Positions 1-5,768 of a DNA stretch of 8,324 nucleotides are shown here, one piece after another. The stretch spans positions 1 through 8,324 of the forward strand of contig JAJYLU010000057.1 in the NCBI GenBank assembly GCA_021787505.1, read 5' to 3'. This DNA comes from Nitrospirota bacterium (GTDB lineage: Bacteria; Nitrospirota; Thermodesulfovibrionia; Thermodesulfovibrionales; UBA6898). The translations under genes and the position numbers were made by a program. The notes beneath the pieces were generated by a model, which saw nothing but the letters and a program-made list of their open reading frames with translations, did not search any database and was not told the origin of the DNA. The first letter of the stretch is position 1. Each line of letters starts with the position of its first letter.

Positions 1-472
1 CAAACCCCTGATAGAGAGGGTAGTAACGGTTACCGGAGAGGGCATAAAGGAGCCGAAGAACCTTATGGCACGGGTAGGGACCAAGATATCCGAGCTCATC
101 GAGGAATGCGGCGGCTTCAGGGACGACGTAGCAAAGGTCGTTGCCGGCGGGCCGATGATGGGCTTTGCGCTCTCTTCCCTCGATGTCCCGGTAACAAAAG
201 GGACCTCCGGTGTCCTCGTCCTTCCCGAAGAGGGAGTGATGCATGCCGAAGACTATGGCCCCTGTATCAGGTGCGGCAGGTGCATCGACGTCTGCGCGAT
301 GGGGTTGATGCCCTCTATGCTCAGCATCCTTTCCGAAAAGGGGATGTATGAGGCAGCGAAGGAATATAATCTCTTCGACTGCTTCGAATGCGGTTCCTGT
401 GCCTTTGTCTGTCCTTCAAAGAGACCTATCGTGCAACTGGTAAGATTAGCGAAATCCATGGTAAAGCCTTAA
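1..472 (+). CDS. rnfC: RnfC, electron transport complex subunit C (3' part only)
   Basis: This is the C-terminal part of RnfC; the gene begins before the window, and the reading frame is open from base 2 (156 codons visible). RnfC is the peripheral subunit that exchanges electrons with NAD(H) and carries two [4Fe-4S] clusters. Both cluster motifs are visible at 263-412: CIRCGRCIDVC, and CFECGSCAFVCP followed by SKRPIVQ, the usual RnfC ending. The glycine-rich GGPMMGF stretch before them is also typical of the family. One small oddity is that the first motif ends in C-Ala instead of the usual C-Pro. The stop codon at 470-472 is followed at once by the Shine-Dalgarno of rnfD, so the two genes are surely co-transcribed. 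The N-terminal FMN/NADH-binding half cannot be judged here. Confidence 0.95.
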   Translation, partial: KPLIERVVTVTGEGIKEPKNLMARVGTKISELIEECGGFRDDVAKVVAGGPMMGFALSSLDVPVTKGTSGVLVLPEEGVMHAEDYGPCIRCGRCIDVCAMGLMPSMLSILSEKGMYEAAKEYNLFDCFECGSCAFVCPSKRPIVQLVRLAKSMVKP

Positions 473-483
473 GGAGATTATTG

Positions 484-1521
484 ATGGAGGCAACGAAAAA
501 AGAACATGAATTGATTGTTTCGGTCAGTCCTCACGTCAAGAGTGAGGAGACGACGAGCCGGATCATGTGGACGGTCAGCCTGGCCCTCCTTCCGGCGTTT
601 CTTTCCGGAGTCTACTTCTTCGGGCTTAAGGCGCTTTTCATAATGGCGCTATGCGTGCTCAGTTCGGTCATATTCGAGGCGTTGTATCTGAAAGTGGTGA
701 ATAAGAAGTCCGTTATCGGAGACGGGAGCGGCTTTGTGACCGGACTCCTGCTCGGTATGAATATGCCTGCTTCGCTCTGGTCGTTTTCTCCTTTTACGGT
801 GCATGTTCCGATCATCGCGTCCTTCGTTGCCGTCGTGATTACCAAACAGCTCTTTGGCGGACTGGGATATAACGTTTTCAATCCGGCGCTCATAGGAAGG
901 GCCTTTGCGCTTATTTCATGGCCGCGGGCGATGACGATCTGGATGGCGCCGACCGCGTCCGTCCTCGCGATGGATGCCAAGACGACCGCGACCCCCCTGG
1001 GGATACTCAAAGAGGCCGGAATGTCAGAGCTGATCAAGGTCTTCGGGGACAAGGTGAGCCTCTACGAGCACCTCCTCACCGGAAACCGCGCGGGATCGAT
1101 CGGTGAGACCTCGGCGATAGCTCTGCTCATCGGCGGCCTGTTTCTGCTCTATAAGAAGTATATCACCTGGCATATACCGGTATCGTTCCTCGGCACCGCC
1201 GCACTGATCGCCTGGGTCTTTGGCCAGAAGGGGGCGCTCTTTGCGGGGGACCCGCTCATCCATCTCTTTTCCGGAGGCATGATGTTAGGCGCCCTCTTTA
1301 TGGCTACCGATTATGTCACCTCGCCATCGGTAAGGAAGGCGCAGCTCATATTCGGCGCCGGCTGCGGCGCGCTGACGATGCTGATAAGGCTGAAGGGCGG
1401 ATTCCCGGAAGGCGTCATGTTCGCAATCCTGATAATGAACTGTTTTGCGCCGCTTCTTGACCGGGGCTTCAGATCCAAGGTGTTCGGGGCGGTAAAGACG
1501 GCAAAGGAGATAAAGAAATGA
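484..1521 (+). CDS. rnfD: RnfD, membrane subunit with covalent FMN
   Basis: RnfD is an integral membrane subunit of the Rnf complex, homologous to NqrB, that carries a covalently bound FMN. The 345-residue product has many hydrophobic helices and several conserved RnfD stretches: FGGLGYNVFNPALIGRAF near residues 124-141, MATDYVTSP at 273-281 and GGFPEGVMFAILIMN at 305-319. The sequence TTATPL (residues 167-172) fits the flavin attachment motif, making Thr170 the likely phosphoester-linked residue. I place the start at ATG 484 because AAGGAG (471-476) lies seven bases before it, just behind the rnfC stop; a longer frame beginning at 388 would lie inside rnfC and lacks a ribosome site. The gene overlaps rnfG by four bases (ATGA), which suggests translational coupling. 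Confidence 0.96.
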   Translation: MEATKKEHELIVSVSPHVKSEETTSRIMWTVSLALLPAFLSGVYFFGLKALFIMALCVLSSVIFEALYLKVVNKKSVIGDGSGFVTGLLLGMNMPASLWSFSPFTVHVPIIASFVAVVITKQLFGGLGYNVFNPALIGRAFALISWPRAMTIWMAPTASVLAMDAKTTATPLGILKEAGMSELIKVFGDKVSLYEHLLTGNRAGSIGETSAIALLIGGLFLLYKKYITWHIPVSFLGTAALIAWVFGQKGALFAGDPLIHLFSGGMMLGALFMATDYVTSPSVRKAQLIFGAGCGALTMLIRLKGGFPEGVMFAILIMNCFAPLLDRGFRSKVFGAVKTAKEIKK

Positions 1522-2111
1522 CCGGCAAGGACATTATTAAGATAACCTTCAACCTCGTCATTGTGTATCTGATAGGAGGGCTTATCCTTTCATTCGTATA
1601 TGCGAAGGCCGCTCCCCAGATATACAAGAACAACGAAGAGGCCGAGAAAAAGGCGCTGAAGGAACTCATGCCCGATGCCGATTCGGTCGAGAAGATCGGC
1701 GAGTGGGAGCCCCACGAAAAACATGCAAACTATTTCGTCGCAAAAAAGGGCGGCCAGGTTATCGGCTATGTCGTCCAGTCCTTCGGCAAAGGATATTCGA
1801 GTTTTATTAACACCCTTATCGCGGTCGACACGAACTTCACGGTCCAGAAGATCAAGGTACTTGCCCACGGCGAAACACCCGGCCTGGGCGACGGGATCGA
1901 GGAAGACTGGTTCCAGGCGCAGTTCAAAGGAAAGACCCTCGATCATCTCAAGGTGATAAAGGGAGAGACAAAAGATGACATCCAGGCGATTTCCGGCGCA
2001 ACCATATCGAGCCGTGCGGTCACCGAAGACGCGGTAAAAAACGGCGTGGCATTTCTGATCAAGACAATCAAGGGAGGAGGAACGGCAAATGTCCAGCCAC
2101 AGCACAGTTAG
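1518..2111 (+). CDS. rnfG: RnfG, periplasm-facing FMN-binding subunit
   Basis: RnfG is a single-span membrane protein whose extracytoplasmic FMN-binding domain passes electrons towards RnfD. The 197-residue product has one hydrophobic segment at about residues 10-29, followed by a soluble domain. The covalent flavin motif S-G-A-T is at residues 159-162 (Thr162 is the predicted FMN attachment residue), and the conserved HGETPGLGDGI stretch is at 118-127. Length and motif order are normal for the family (homologue of NqrC). The start at 1518 overlaps the rnfD stop as ATGA, with AAGGAG at 1504-1509 eight bases upstream. The 3' end overlaps rnfE by 23 bases, so these two frames are also tightly linked. 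Confidence 0.96.
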   Translation: MTGKDIIKITFNLVIVYLIGGLILSFVYAKAAPQIYKNNEEAEKKALKELMPDADSVEKIGEWEPHEKHANYFVAKKGGQVIGYVVQSFGKGYSSFINTLIAVDTNFTVQKIKVLAHGETPGLGDGIEEDWFQAQFKGKTLDHLKVIKGETKDDIQAISGATISSRAVTEDAVKNGVAFLIKTIKGGGTANVQPQHS

Positions 2112-2736
2112 TCTAAAGGACCAGATCCTTAACGGCATCATAAAAGAGAATACGATCTTCAAGCTCGCGCTCAGTCTCTGTCCCTCGATCGCGGTGACCA
2201 ACAATCTGAAAAACGGCGTCTTTATGGGCGGCGCGGTCCTGTTTGTCCAGGTGATGGTGAATATGACCATTTCTCTCATGAGAAACGTCATCCATCCGAA
2301 GGTGAGGCTGCCGATCTTCATGCTCGTCATCTCCGGCTGGGTCACTGTCACCCAGATGCTCATGGCTGCCTTTGCCCCGGATGTGTATGCCAAGGTCGGC
2401 CTGTATATCGCGCTGATCGTTGCCTTTGCGTCGATCCTTGCGCGGGCAGAAATGTTCGCCTCGAAAAACAGCTTCCTGCCCTCTATGGCCGACGGTCTCG
2501 GCATGGGGATAGGCTTCCTTTTTGCGCTTACCACGATCAGTTTCTTCAGGGAGCTTGTCGGCAAGGGATCTTTATGGGGATTTCCGATCATCGATACGAA
2601 ACCGGTCCTGCTGCTGATTCTGCCTGCAGGGGGGTTTTTCGCCGTCGGCATATTGATGGCGGGATTCAACTGGATAAATGCGAGGGCCGCGGCAAAAGCC
2701 GCCGCAAAGGCAAAGGCCGCGCTAGCTACGCGCTAA
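2089..2736 (+). CDS. rnfE: RnfE, membrane subunit; second cluster cysteine missing
   Basis: RnfE is a six-helix membrane subunit homologous to NqrD. With RnfA it forms the antiparallel pair thought to hold an intramembrane [2Fe-2S] cluster. The 215-residue product shows the conserved LCPSIAVTNNLKNG (Cys31 at residues 30-43), RAEMFASK (119-126) and DGLGMGIGF stretches. The start at 2089 lies inside the end of rnfG, behind a strong GGGAGGAGG at 2072-2080. The expected second cysteine, found in the motif (T/V)NC of E. coli RsxE and other relatives, is absent: the aligned residues 112-114 read A-F-A. The first cysteine is intact, so this is a substitution within an otherwise conserved protein, not a broken gene. 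The C terminus is an Ala/Lys-rich tail (AAAKAAAKAKAALATR). Identity is firm; the effect of the missing ligand is unknown. Confidence 0.95.
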   Translation: MSSHSTVSLKDQILNGIIKENTIFKLALSLCPSIAVTNNLKNGVFMGGAVLFVQVMVNMTISLMRNVIHPKVRLPIFMLVISGWVTVTQMLMAAFAPDVYAKVGLYIALIVAFASILARAEMFASKNSFLPSMADGLGMGIGFLFALTTISFFRELVGKGSLWGFPIIDTKPVLLLILPAGGFFAVGILMAGFNWINARAAAKAAAKAKAALATR

Positions 2737-2751
2737 AGGGAGGAAGCATAG

Positions 2752-3345
2752 ATGAGCCACGATTTCACAAAATTATTTGAACTCATAGTATCGGCGTCTC
2801 TGATAAATAACTTTGTGTTCACACGGTTCCTCGGGCTCTGCATATTCTTCGGCGTCTCGAAGAAGATGGAGACGGCTGTGGGCATGAGCATTACTTTCAT
2901 ATCCGTCATGATGATAAGCGCTGGGGTCAGCTGGGTCATATTCAATCTCGTGCTGGTGCCCCTTGAGATTACCTTTCTTCAGATTATCGTCTTTATCGGC
3001 GTCATCGCCGGCCTCGTGCAGCTTTCCGATACCATCATGAGGAAGGTATCGCCGGGGCTGTATTACAAGCTCGGCATCTACCTTGCCCTTATCTCGACCA
3101 ACTGCATCATCCTCGCGGTGCCGCTGATAAACGCCGAAGAAAAATACACGTTTATTCAGAGTCTCGCCTTCGGCCTCGGCTCCGGCCTGGGTTTTGCGCT
3201 TGCGCTTATTATAATGGCGAGCATCCGCGAAAAATTGGAACTTGCCGATGTGCCGGCGCCATTCAAGGGCCTGCCGATGGCGTTTGTCATAACCGGACTT
3301 ATCGCCCTTGCCTTCACCGGGTTCTCGGGCCTGATCACGCTGTAA
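2752..3345 (+). CDS. rnfA: RnfA, membrane subunit
   Basis: RnfA is a six-helix membrane subunit (NqrE/RsxA homologue) that pairs with RnfE at the core of the ion-coupling complex. The 197-residue length is close to RsxA of E. coli. Conserved stretches include INNFVFTRFLGLC with Cys30, GVSKKMETAVGM at 34-45, STNC with Cys118, and the ending ADVPAPFKGLPMAF...GFSGLITL. Both cysteines expected to bind the intramembrane iron-sulfur cluster are therefore present here, in contrast to RnfE. The start at 2752 has AGGGAGGA at 2737-2744. The gap from the rnfE stop is only 15 bases, so it belongs to the same transcript. The residue after Cys30 is Ile where E. coli RsxA has Pro. Confidence 0.96.
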   Translation: MSHDFTKLFELIVSASLINNFVFTRFLGLCIFFGVSKKMETAVGMSITFISVMMISAGVSWVIFNLVLVPLEITFLQIIVFIGVIAGLVQLSDTIMRKVSPGLYYKLGIYLALISTNCIILAVPLINAEEKYTFIQSLAFGLGSGLGFALALIIMASIREKLELADVPAPFKGLPMAFVITGLIALAFTGFSGLITL

Positions 3346-3398
3346 GTTTTATGAGTAAATATAGTAAAATATTTATAAATATACTTGAGGAGAGCACA
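3346..3398 (+). other. AT-rich rnfA-rnfB spacer
   Basis: This 53-base gap is the longest inside the rnf operon and is almost entirely A/T, unlike its GC-rich surroundings. It contains TATAAAT (3374-3380) and TATACT (3380-3385), which resemble -10 elements, but I find no convincing -35 at the right distance. It ends with the rnfB ribosome site GAGGAG (3387-3392). It may be an internal promoter, an mRNA-processing site or a translation-enhancing unstructured leader; none of these is proven by the sequence. Confidence 0.4.
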
Positions 3399-4589
3399 AT
3401 GTCTAATGGGCCGATCATAAAAAAGACGGGGTTTAGTTCGTTTCTGATCACACTCTTCTGCGTTTCCGCGATTCTGCTCTTCTGCTCGCCCTCTCTTCTT
3501 TACGCCGGCGTCGGCGGCAGTGTCGAGGCCAAGAAAAGTGTCGACCTGGTTCCTCTCGTTAAGTGGACGCTTGTCTTCCTCGCTGGAATGGGCACTATCT
3601 TCGGGATTGGCATCGCCTTTGCCGCGAAGAAGTTCGCCGTCCAGATAGACCCCAGGGTTGAGAAGGTGAAAGACGTCCTCGCACATGCGCATTGCGGGGC
3701 CTGCGGATACGCGGGCTGCGAGCAGTACGCCGAGGCGGTCGTAAAGAACCCCGATGTGCCTGCGAACCTCTGTGTCCCGGCGGGCGCCAAAGGCGCCGAG
3801 GCGGTGGCAATGATCACCGGGAAAAAGGCCGAGATAAAGGAGCCCCAGTTCGCAAGGATCATGTGCCAGGGCAGCTGGTCGAAGGCGATAAAGAGGTTCA
3901 AATACGAGGGCATCCAGGACTGCAGGGCCGCGATACTCGCAGGCGGCGGGGACAAGGCATGCAGGTACGGCTGTCTGGGATACGGCACGTGTTCGAGGGT
4001 CTGTCCTTTCGGTGCGATCACGATGACCCAAGACCATCTTCCCTTTGTCGATATCACGAAGTGCACCGGCTGCAGGAAATGCGAACAGGCATGTCCGACG
4101 AAGGTCATCGAGGTCCTGCCGGCGTCGAGACAGGTGCTCGTCACCTGCCATTCGAAAGACAAGGGCGGCGATACGCGAAAGAACTGCGAGGTCGGATGCA
4201 TCGCCTGCGGCATATGTGTCAAGGTTTGTCCCTTCGACGCCCCCTCGGTCAGCAACAGCCTTTCAAGGATAGACATCGATAAGTGCAAGGTCTGCGGGCT
4301 TTGTGTCCCAAAATGCCCCACGAAGGCGATCACCGACTTTATCCCGCATCGTGAGAAGGCGTTTGTCATGGAAAACTGCATCGGCTGTCAGATCTGCGCG
4401 AAGGTTTGTCCTGTCGACGCCCCTTCGGGCGAGCTGAAGAAGATGCATGTGATCAACAAAGACAAATGCATCGGCTGCGGCATCTGCACTGCGAAGTGTC
4501 CGGTACAGGCGATCAACGGCACGTTTAATGCGCAGGAAGTATTTGCAGCGGCTGCGGCGAAGAAGGCGAAAAAAGCTGAAGCTGCGTAA
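3399..4589 (+). CDS. rnfB: RnfB, long multi-ferredoxin subunit
   Basis: RnfB accepts electrons from reduced ferredoxin in the cytoplasm and feeds them into the Rnf complex. From ATG 3399 (GAGGAG at 3387-3392, six bases away) it is 396 residues, about twice the length of the gammaproteobacterial protein. Order of parts: an extra hydrophobic segment at residues 12-36 ending LLYAG; the usual membrane anchor at about 52-76; the 4Fe-4S domain with Cys99, 102, 107 and 125; isolated Cys156 and Cys175; a first ferredoxin pair (Cys188/192/198/202 and 222/225/228/232); CHSKDKG at 250-256; a second pair (267/270/273/277 and 296/299/302/306); and a third pair (327/330/333/337 and 357/360/363/367). The tail is Ala/Lys-rich. 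The CxYGCLGYG and CHSKDKG features match the clostridial-type RnfB. An in-frame ATG at 3351 lacks a ribosome site and is less likely. Confidence 0.95.
   Translation: MSNGPIIKKTGFSSFLITLFCVSAILLFCSPSLLYAGVGGSVEAKKSVDLVPLVKWTLVFLAGMGTIFGIGIAFAAKKFAVQIDPRVEKVKDVLAHAHCGACGYAGCEQYAEAVVKNPDVPANLCVPAGAKGAEAVAMITGKKAEIKEPQFARIMCQGSWSKAIKRFKYEGIQDCRAAILAGGGDKACRYGCLGYGTCSRVCPFGAITMTQDHLPFVDITKCTGCRKCEQACPTKVIEVLPASRQVLVTCHSKDKGGDTRKNCEVGCIACGICVKVCPFDAPSVSNSLSRIDIDKCKVCGLCVPKCPTKAITDFIPHREKAFVMENCIGCQICAKVCPVDAPSGELKKMHVINKDKCIGCGICTAKCPVQAINGTFNAQEVFAAAAAKKAKKAEAA
4197..4331 (+). repeat. Ferredoxin unit 1 of an internal rnfB duplication
   Basis: This codes for residues 267-311 of RnfB, a 2[4Fe-4S] unit beginning CIACGICVKVCPFDAPS. 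The next unit (4377-4514) repeats its layout 60 residues later, including the unusual D-A-P-S after the first cluster. The DNA also matches closely in places: both copies contain AAGGTTTGTCC followed two bases later by TCGACGCCCC. An internal duplication is the simplest reading. Confidence 0.7.
4377..4514 (+). repeat. Ferredoxin unit 2 of an internal rnfB duplication
   Basis: This codes for RnfB residues 327-372, starting CIGCQICAKVCPVDAPS and ending CPVQAI. It is the second copy of the preceding unit, with one residue more between its two cluster motifs. It adds two more predicted [4Fe-4S] clusters beyond those of the clostridial-type RnfB as I know it. Confidence 0.7.
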
Positions 4590-4620
4590 GAAAAATAATA
4601 TAAAAATATGAAGTTGTAAC

Positions 4621-4648
4621 GGGGCCCTTTTTGAGGGCCCTTTTTTTT
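4621..4648 (+). terminator. Intrinsic terminator after rnfB
   Basis: GGGCCC at 4622-4627 pairs with GGGCCC at 4635-4640 around a loop of TTTTTGA, and is followed directly by eight T residues (4641-4648). It lies 31 bases after the rnfB stop and should end the rnf transcript. The next ribosome site begins at 4663, leaving almost no room for a promoter downstream of the hairpin. Confidence 0.9.
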
Positions 4649-4677
4649 AAAAAAAAATACAGAAGGAGGATTCGAAA

Positions 4678-5364
4678 GTGCGGGTATCAAAGGTCTTTAT
4701 TATTCTTTTATTGACGGTCGCTGTCGCCGGGGTGGTGTATGCAGGAGCGGGGGAAGACTCTCTAAACAAACTGCTCGACGGCAATAAACGGTTTGTGTCG
4801 GGGGAACTTGCCAAAAAAGATCTGGGTGACGCCAGAAGACAGGAACTCACAAAGGGGCAGCATCCCTTTGCAACGGTCCTTTCCTGCGCGGACTCCAGGG
4901 TTTCCCCCGAACTCATCTTCGACGAGGGACTGGGGGATATCTTCATCATCAGGGACGCCGGAAACGTCGTGGGTCCCCTTACTTTGGGAAGTATCGAGTA
5001 CGGAGTAGAGCATCTTCACACGCCGCTTCTTGTCATCCTTGGCCATGAGCAGTGCGGAGCGGTCACGGCGGCCCTCGACTCAAAAGGCGATTTGGAGGGC
5101 AATATCGGTGCGATCCTGAAGAAGATCATGCCGGCAGTCAAAACGGCCAGAAAAGCAGGCAAGGGCAGGGAAGGGACCCTGGACCTTGCGATACAGGAAA
5201 ACGTCAGGAACACCTACAAGAACGTGATGAAGAGCAAGGTCGTGAGCGAACTTGTGCATGAGGGGAAACTCCAGGTTATCGGCGCCGAATACTATCTCGG
5301 GACCGGCAAGGTCGAGATGGTGGACCTCGGGTCTTCAGCCGGAGGCCATAAAGGGCATCATTAA
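4678..5364 (+). CDS. Beta-class carbonic anhydrase, exported
   Basis: This zinc enzyme interconverts CO2 and bicarbonate. The 228-residue product has the beta-class signature: SCADSR with Cys70, Asp72 and Arg74, and GHEQCGAV with His123 and Cys126 (zinc ligands Cys70, His123, Cys126, with the Asp72/Arg74 dyad). Conserved FATVLSC, IIRDAGNVV and GSIEYGVEHL stretches support this. Residues 1-22 form a clear signal peptide with a possible cleavage after VVYA, so the enzyme should be periplasmic. The start is GTG 4678, with AAGGAGGA at 4663-4670 seven bases upstream. The C terminus ends in a His/Gly-rich GGHKGHH tail, which might bind metal. It sits just behind the rnf terminator, on the same strand. 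The gene family is certain; the physiological link to Rnf is inference. Confidence 0.94.
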   Translation: MRVSKVFIILLLTVAVAGVVYAGAGEDSLNKLLDGNKRFVSGELAKKDLGDARRQELTKGQHPFATVLSCADSRVSPELIFDEGLGDIFIIRDAGNVVGPLTLGSIEYGVEHLHTPLLVILGHEQCGAVTAALDSKGDLEGNIGAILKKIMPAVKTARKAGKGREGTLDLAIQENVRNTYKNVMKSKVVSELVHEGKLQVIGAEYYLGTGKVEMVDLGSSAGGHKGHH

Positions 5365-5383
5365 AATAGATTTTGCTTTGTAG

Positions 5384-5404
5384 GGGCGGCCCTGTGGGCC
5401 GCCC
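5384..5404. repeat. Perfect 9-bp GC hairpin, REP-like
   Basis: GGGCGGCCC (5384-5392) and GGGCCGCCC (5396-5404) form a perfect nine-pair stem with a TGT loop. It starts 19 bases after the carbonic anhydrase stop. No T run follows, so it is not a standard terminator, although it could block 3' exonucleases or pause polymerase. Its form (TAGGGGC...GCCC) resembles short dispersed intergenic hairpins seen in many environmental genomes; a genome-wide copy count would be needed to call it a repeat. Confidence 0.65.
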
Positions 5405-5688
5405 TGGGATTAATGTGCTCATTCTCCATGCCCCCTTGGTTTAAAAATACACTTGATGCAGAGGCACGCTCCAAAAACTTTATAATGTCGAAACTTGCCT
5501 TCTTACATTGTCGCCTTCTTATCTGAAACAATAGCTCCTGCGGATAACAATTATCTTGCAAAGGTGGCGCAGATAAAGTTTTTTTCCGCATGTCTATGCC
5601 TCTATTTCTCAAAACGGCGACGAAAGTAGGCCCAAGTCGCTCACCCAGTTCTCCCGCTGCTGTTTTGTATTTAATATCCAAGACTTAG

Positions 5689-5730
5689 ACTTTTCACTTT
5701 TCACTATTTACTGTTCACTTTCCACTGCCC
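5689..5730. repeat. Degenerate 7-base tandem repeat, six units
   Basis: Six consecutive heptads begin with AC: ACTTTTC, ACTTTTC, ACTATTT, ACTGTTC, ACTTTCC and ACTGCCC. The first two are identical and the others drift. The array ends two bases before the -35 box of lexA. Heptameric tandem repeats of this general form occur between genes in some bacteria. A regulatory role here is possible because of the position, but unproven. Confidence 0.65.
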
Positions 5731-5732
5731 CC

Positions 5733-5762
5733 TTGACAGTGAACGATTGTTCACCATATAAT
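5733..5762 (+). promoter_or_regulatory. lexA promoter, consensus -35 and -10
   Basis: TTGACA (5733-5738) and TATAAT (5757-5762) both match the sigma-70 consensus exactly, with an 18-base spacer. Transcription should start about 6-8 bases after the -10, that is at or next to the lexA ATG at 5769. The spacer is filled by a LexA-type operator. Confidence 0.88.
5739..5754. promoter_or_regulatory. SOS box (LexA operator) in the lexA promoter
   Basis: GTGAAC-GATT-GTTCAC is a perfect six-base inverted repeat. Its core GAAC-N4-GTTC is the SOS box type known from Gram-positive bacteria (consensus CGAAC-N4-GTTCG), not the CTGT-N8-ACAG box of E. coli. Lying between -35 and -10, it would let LexA block RNA polymerase directly, giving autoregulation. 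Confidence 0.88.
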
Positions 5763-5768
5763 GGAATC

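Larger units (their letters stand above)
5365..5732. other. Intergenic region without a credible gene
   Basis: Between the carbonic anhydrase and the lexA promoter there is no convincing coding region. It contains a perfect GC hairpin (5384-5404), a 9-base direct repeat GCCTTCTTA at 5497-5505 and 5513-5521, and a heptad repeat run (5689-5730). A 106-codon minus-strand frame (5361-5681) crosses it, but this opens with TTG, lacks a ribosome site and runs through the hairpin. I treat it as chance or as the remnant of an old gene. Confidence 0.6.

Noticed and set aside
388..483. Upstream ATG for rnfD inside rnfC
   Set aside because: It would overlap the second cluster motif of rnfC and has no ribosome site, whereas ATG 484 has AAGGAG at the right distance.
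1590..2669. 359-codon open frame on the minus strand across rnfG and rnfE
   Set aside because: It is the complement of two clearly conserved Rnf genes and its translation shows no recognisable family.
3351..3398. Upstream ATG for rnfB
   Set aside because: It lies six bases after the rnfA stop in AT-rich DNA without a Shine-Dalgarno; ATG 3399 has GAGGAG.
3156..4151. 331-codon minus-strand frame across rnfA and rnfB
   Set aside because: It covers conserved plus-strand genes, crosses their gene boundary and looks compositionally random; it comes from GC-rich third positions.
3500..4381. 293-codon minus-strand frame opposite rnfB
   Set aside because: The Cys-rich plus-strand ferredoxin domains explain this region fully; the complement has no domain logic.
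5384..5404. GC hairpin as an intrinsic terminator for the carbonic anhydrase gene
   Set aside because: No T run follows the stem, so it does not meet the usual criterion.
5361..5681. Minus-strand 106-codon frame as a gene
   Set aside because: It has a TTG start, no ribosome site, no recognised family, and its end runs through the GC hairpin and into the carbonic anhydrase stop. Kept only as a low-interest finding.
5733..5768. TTG start giving a longer LexA
   Set aside because: These codons are the -35 box, operator and -10 box; family length and alignment favour ATG 5769.
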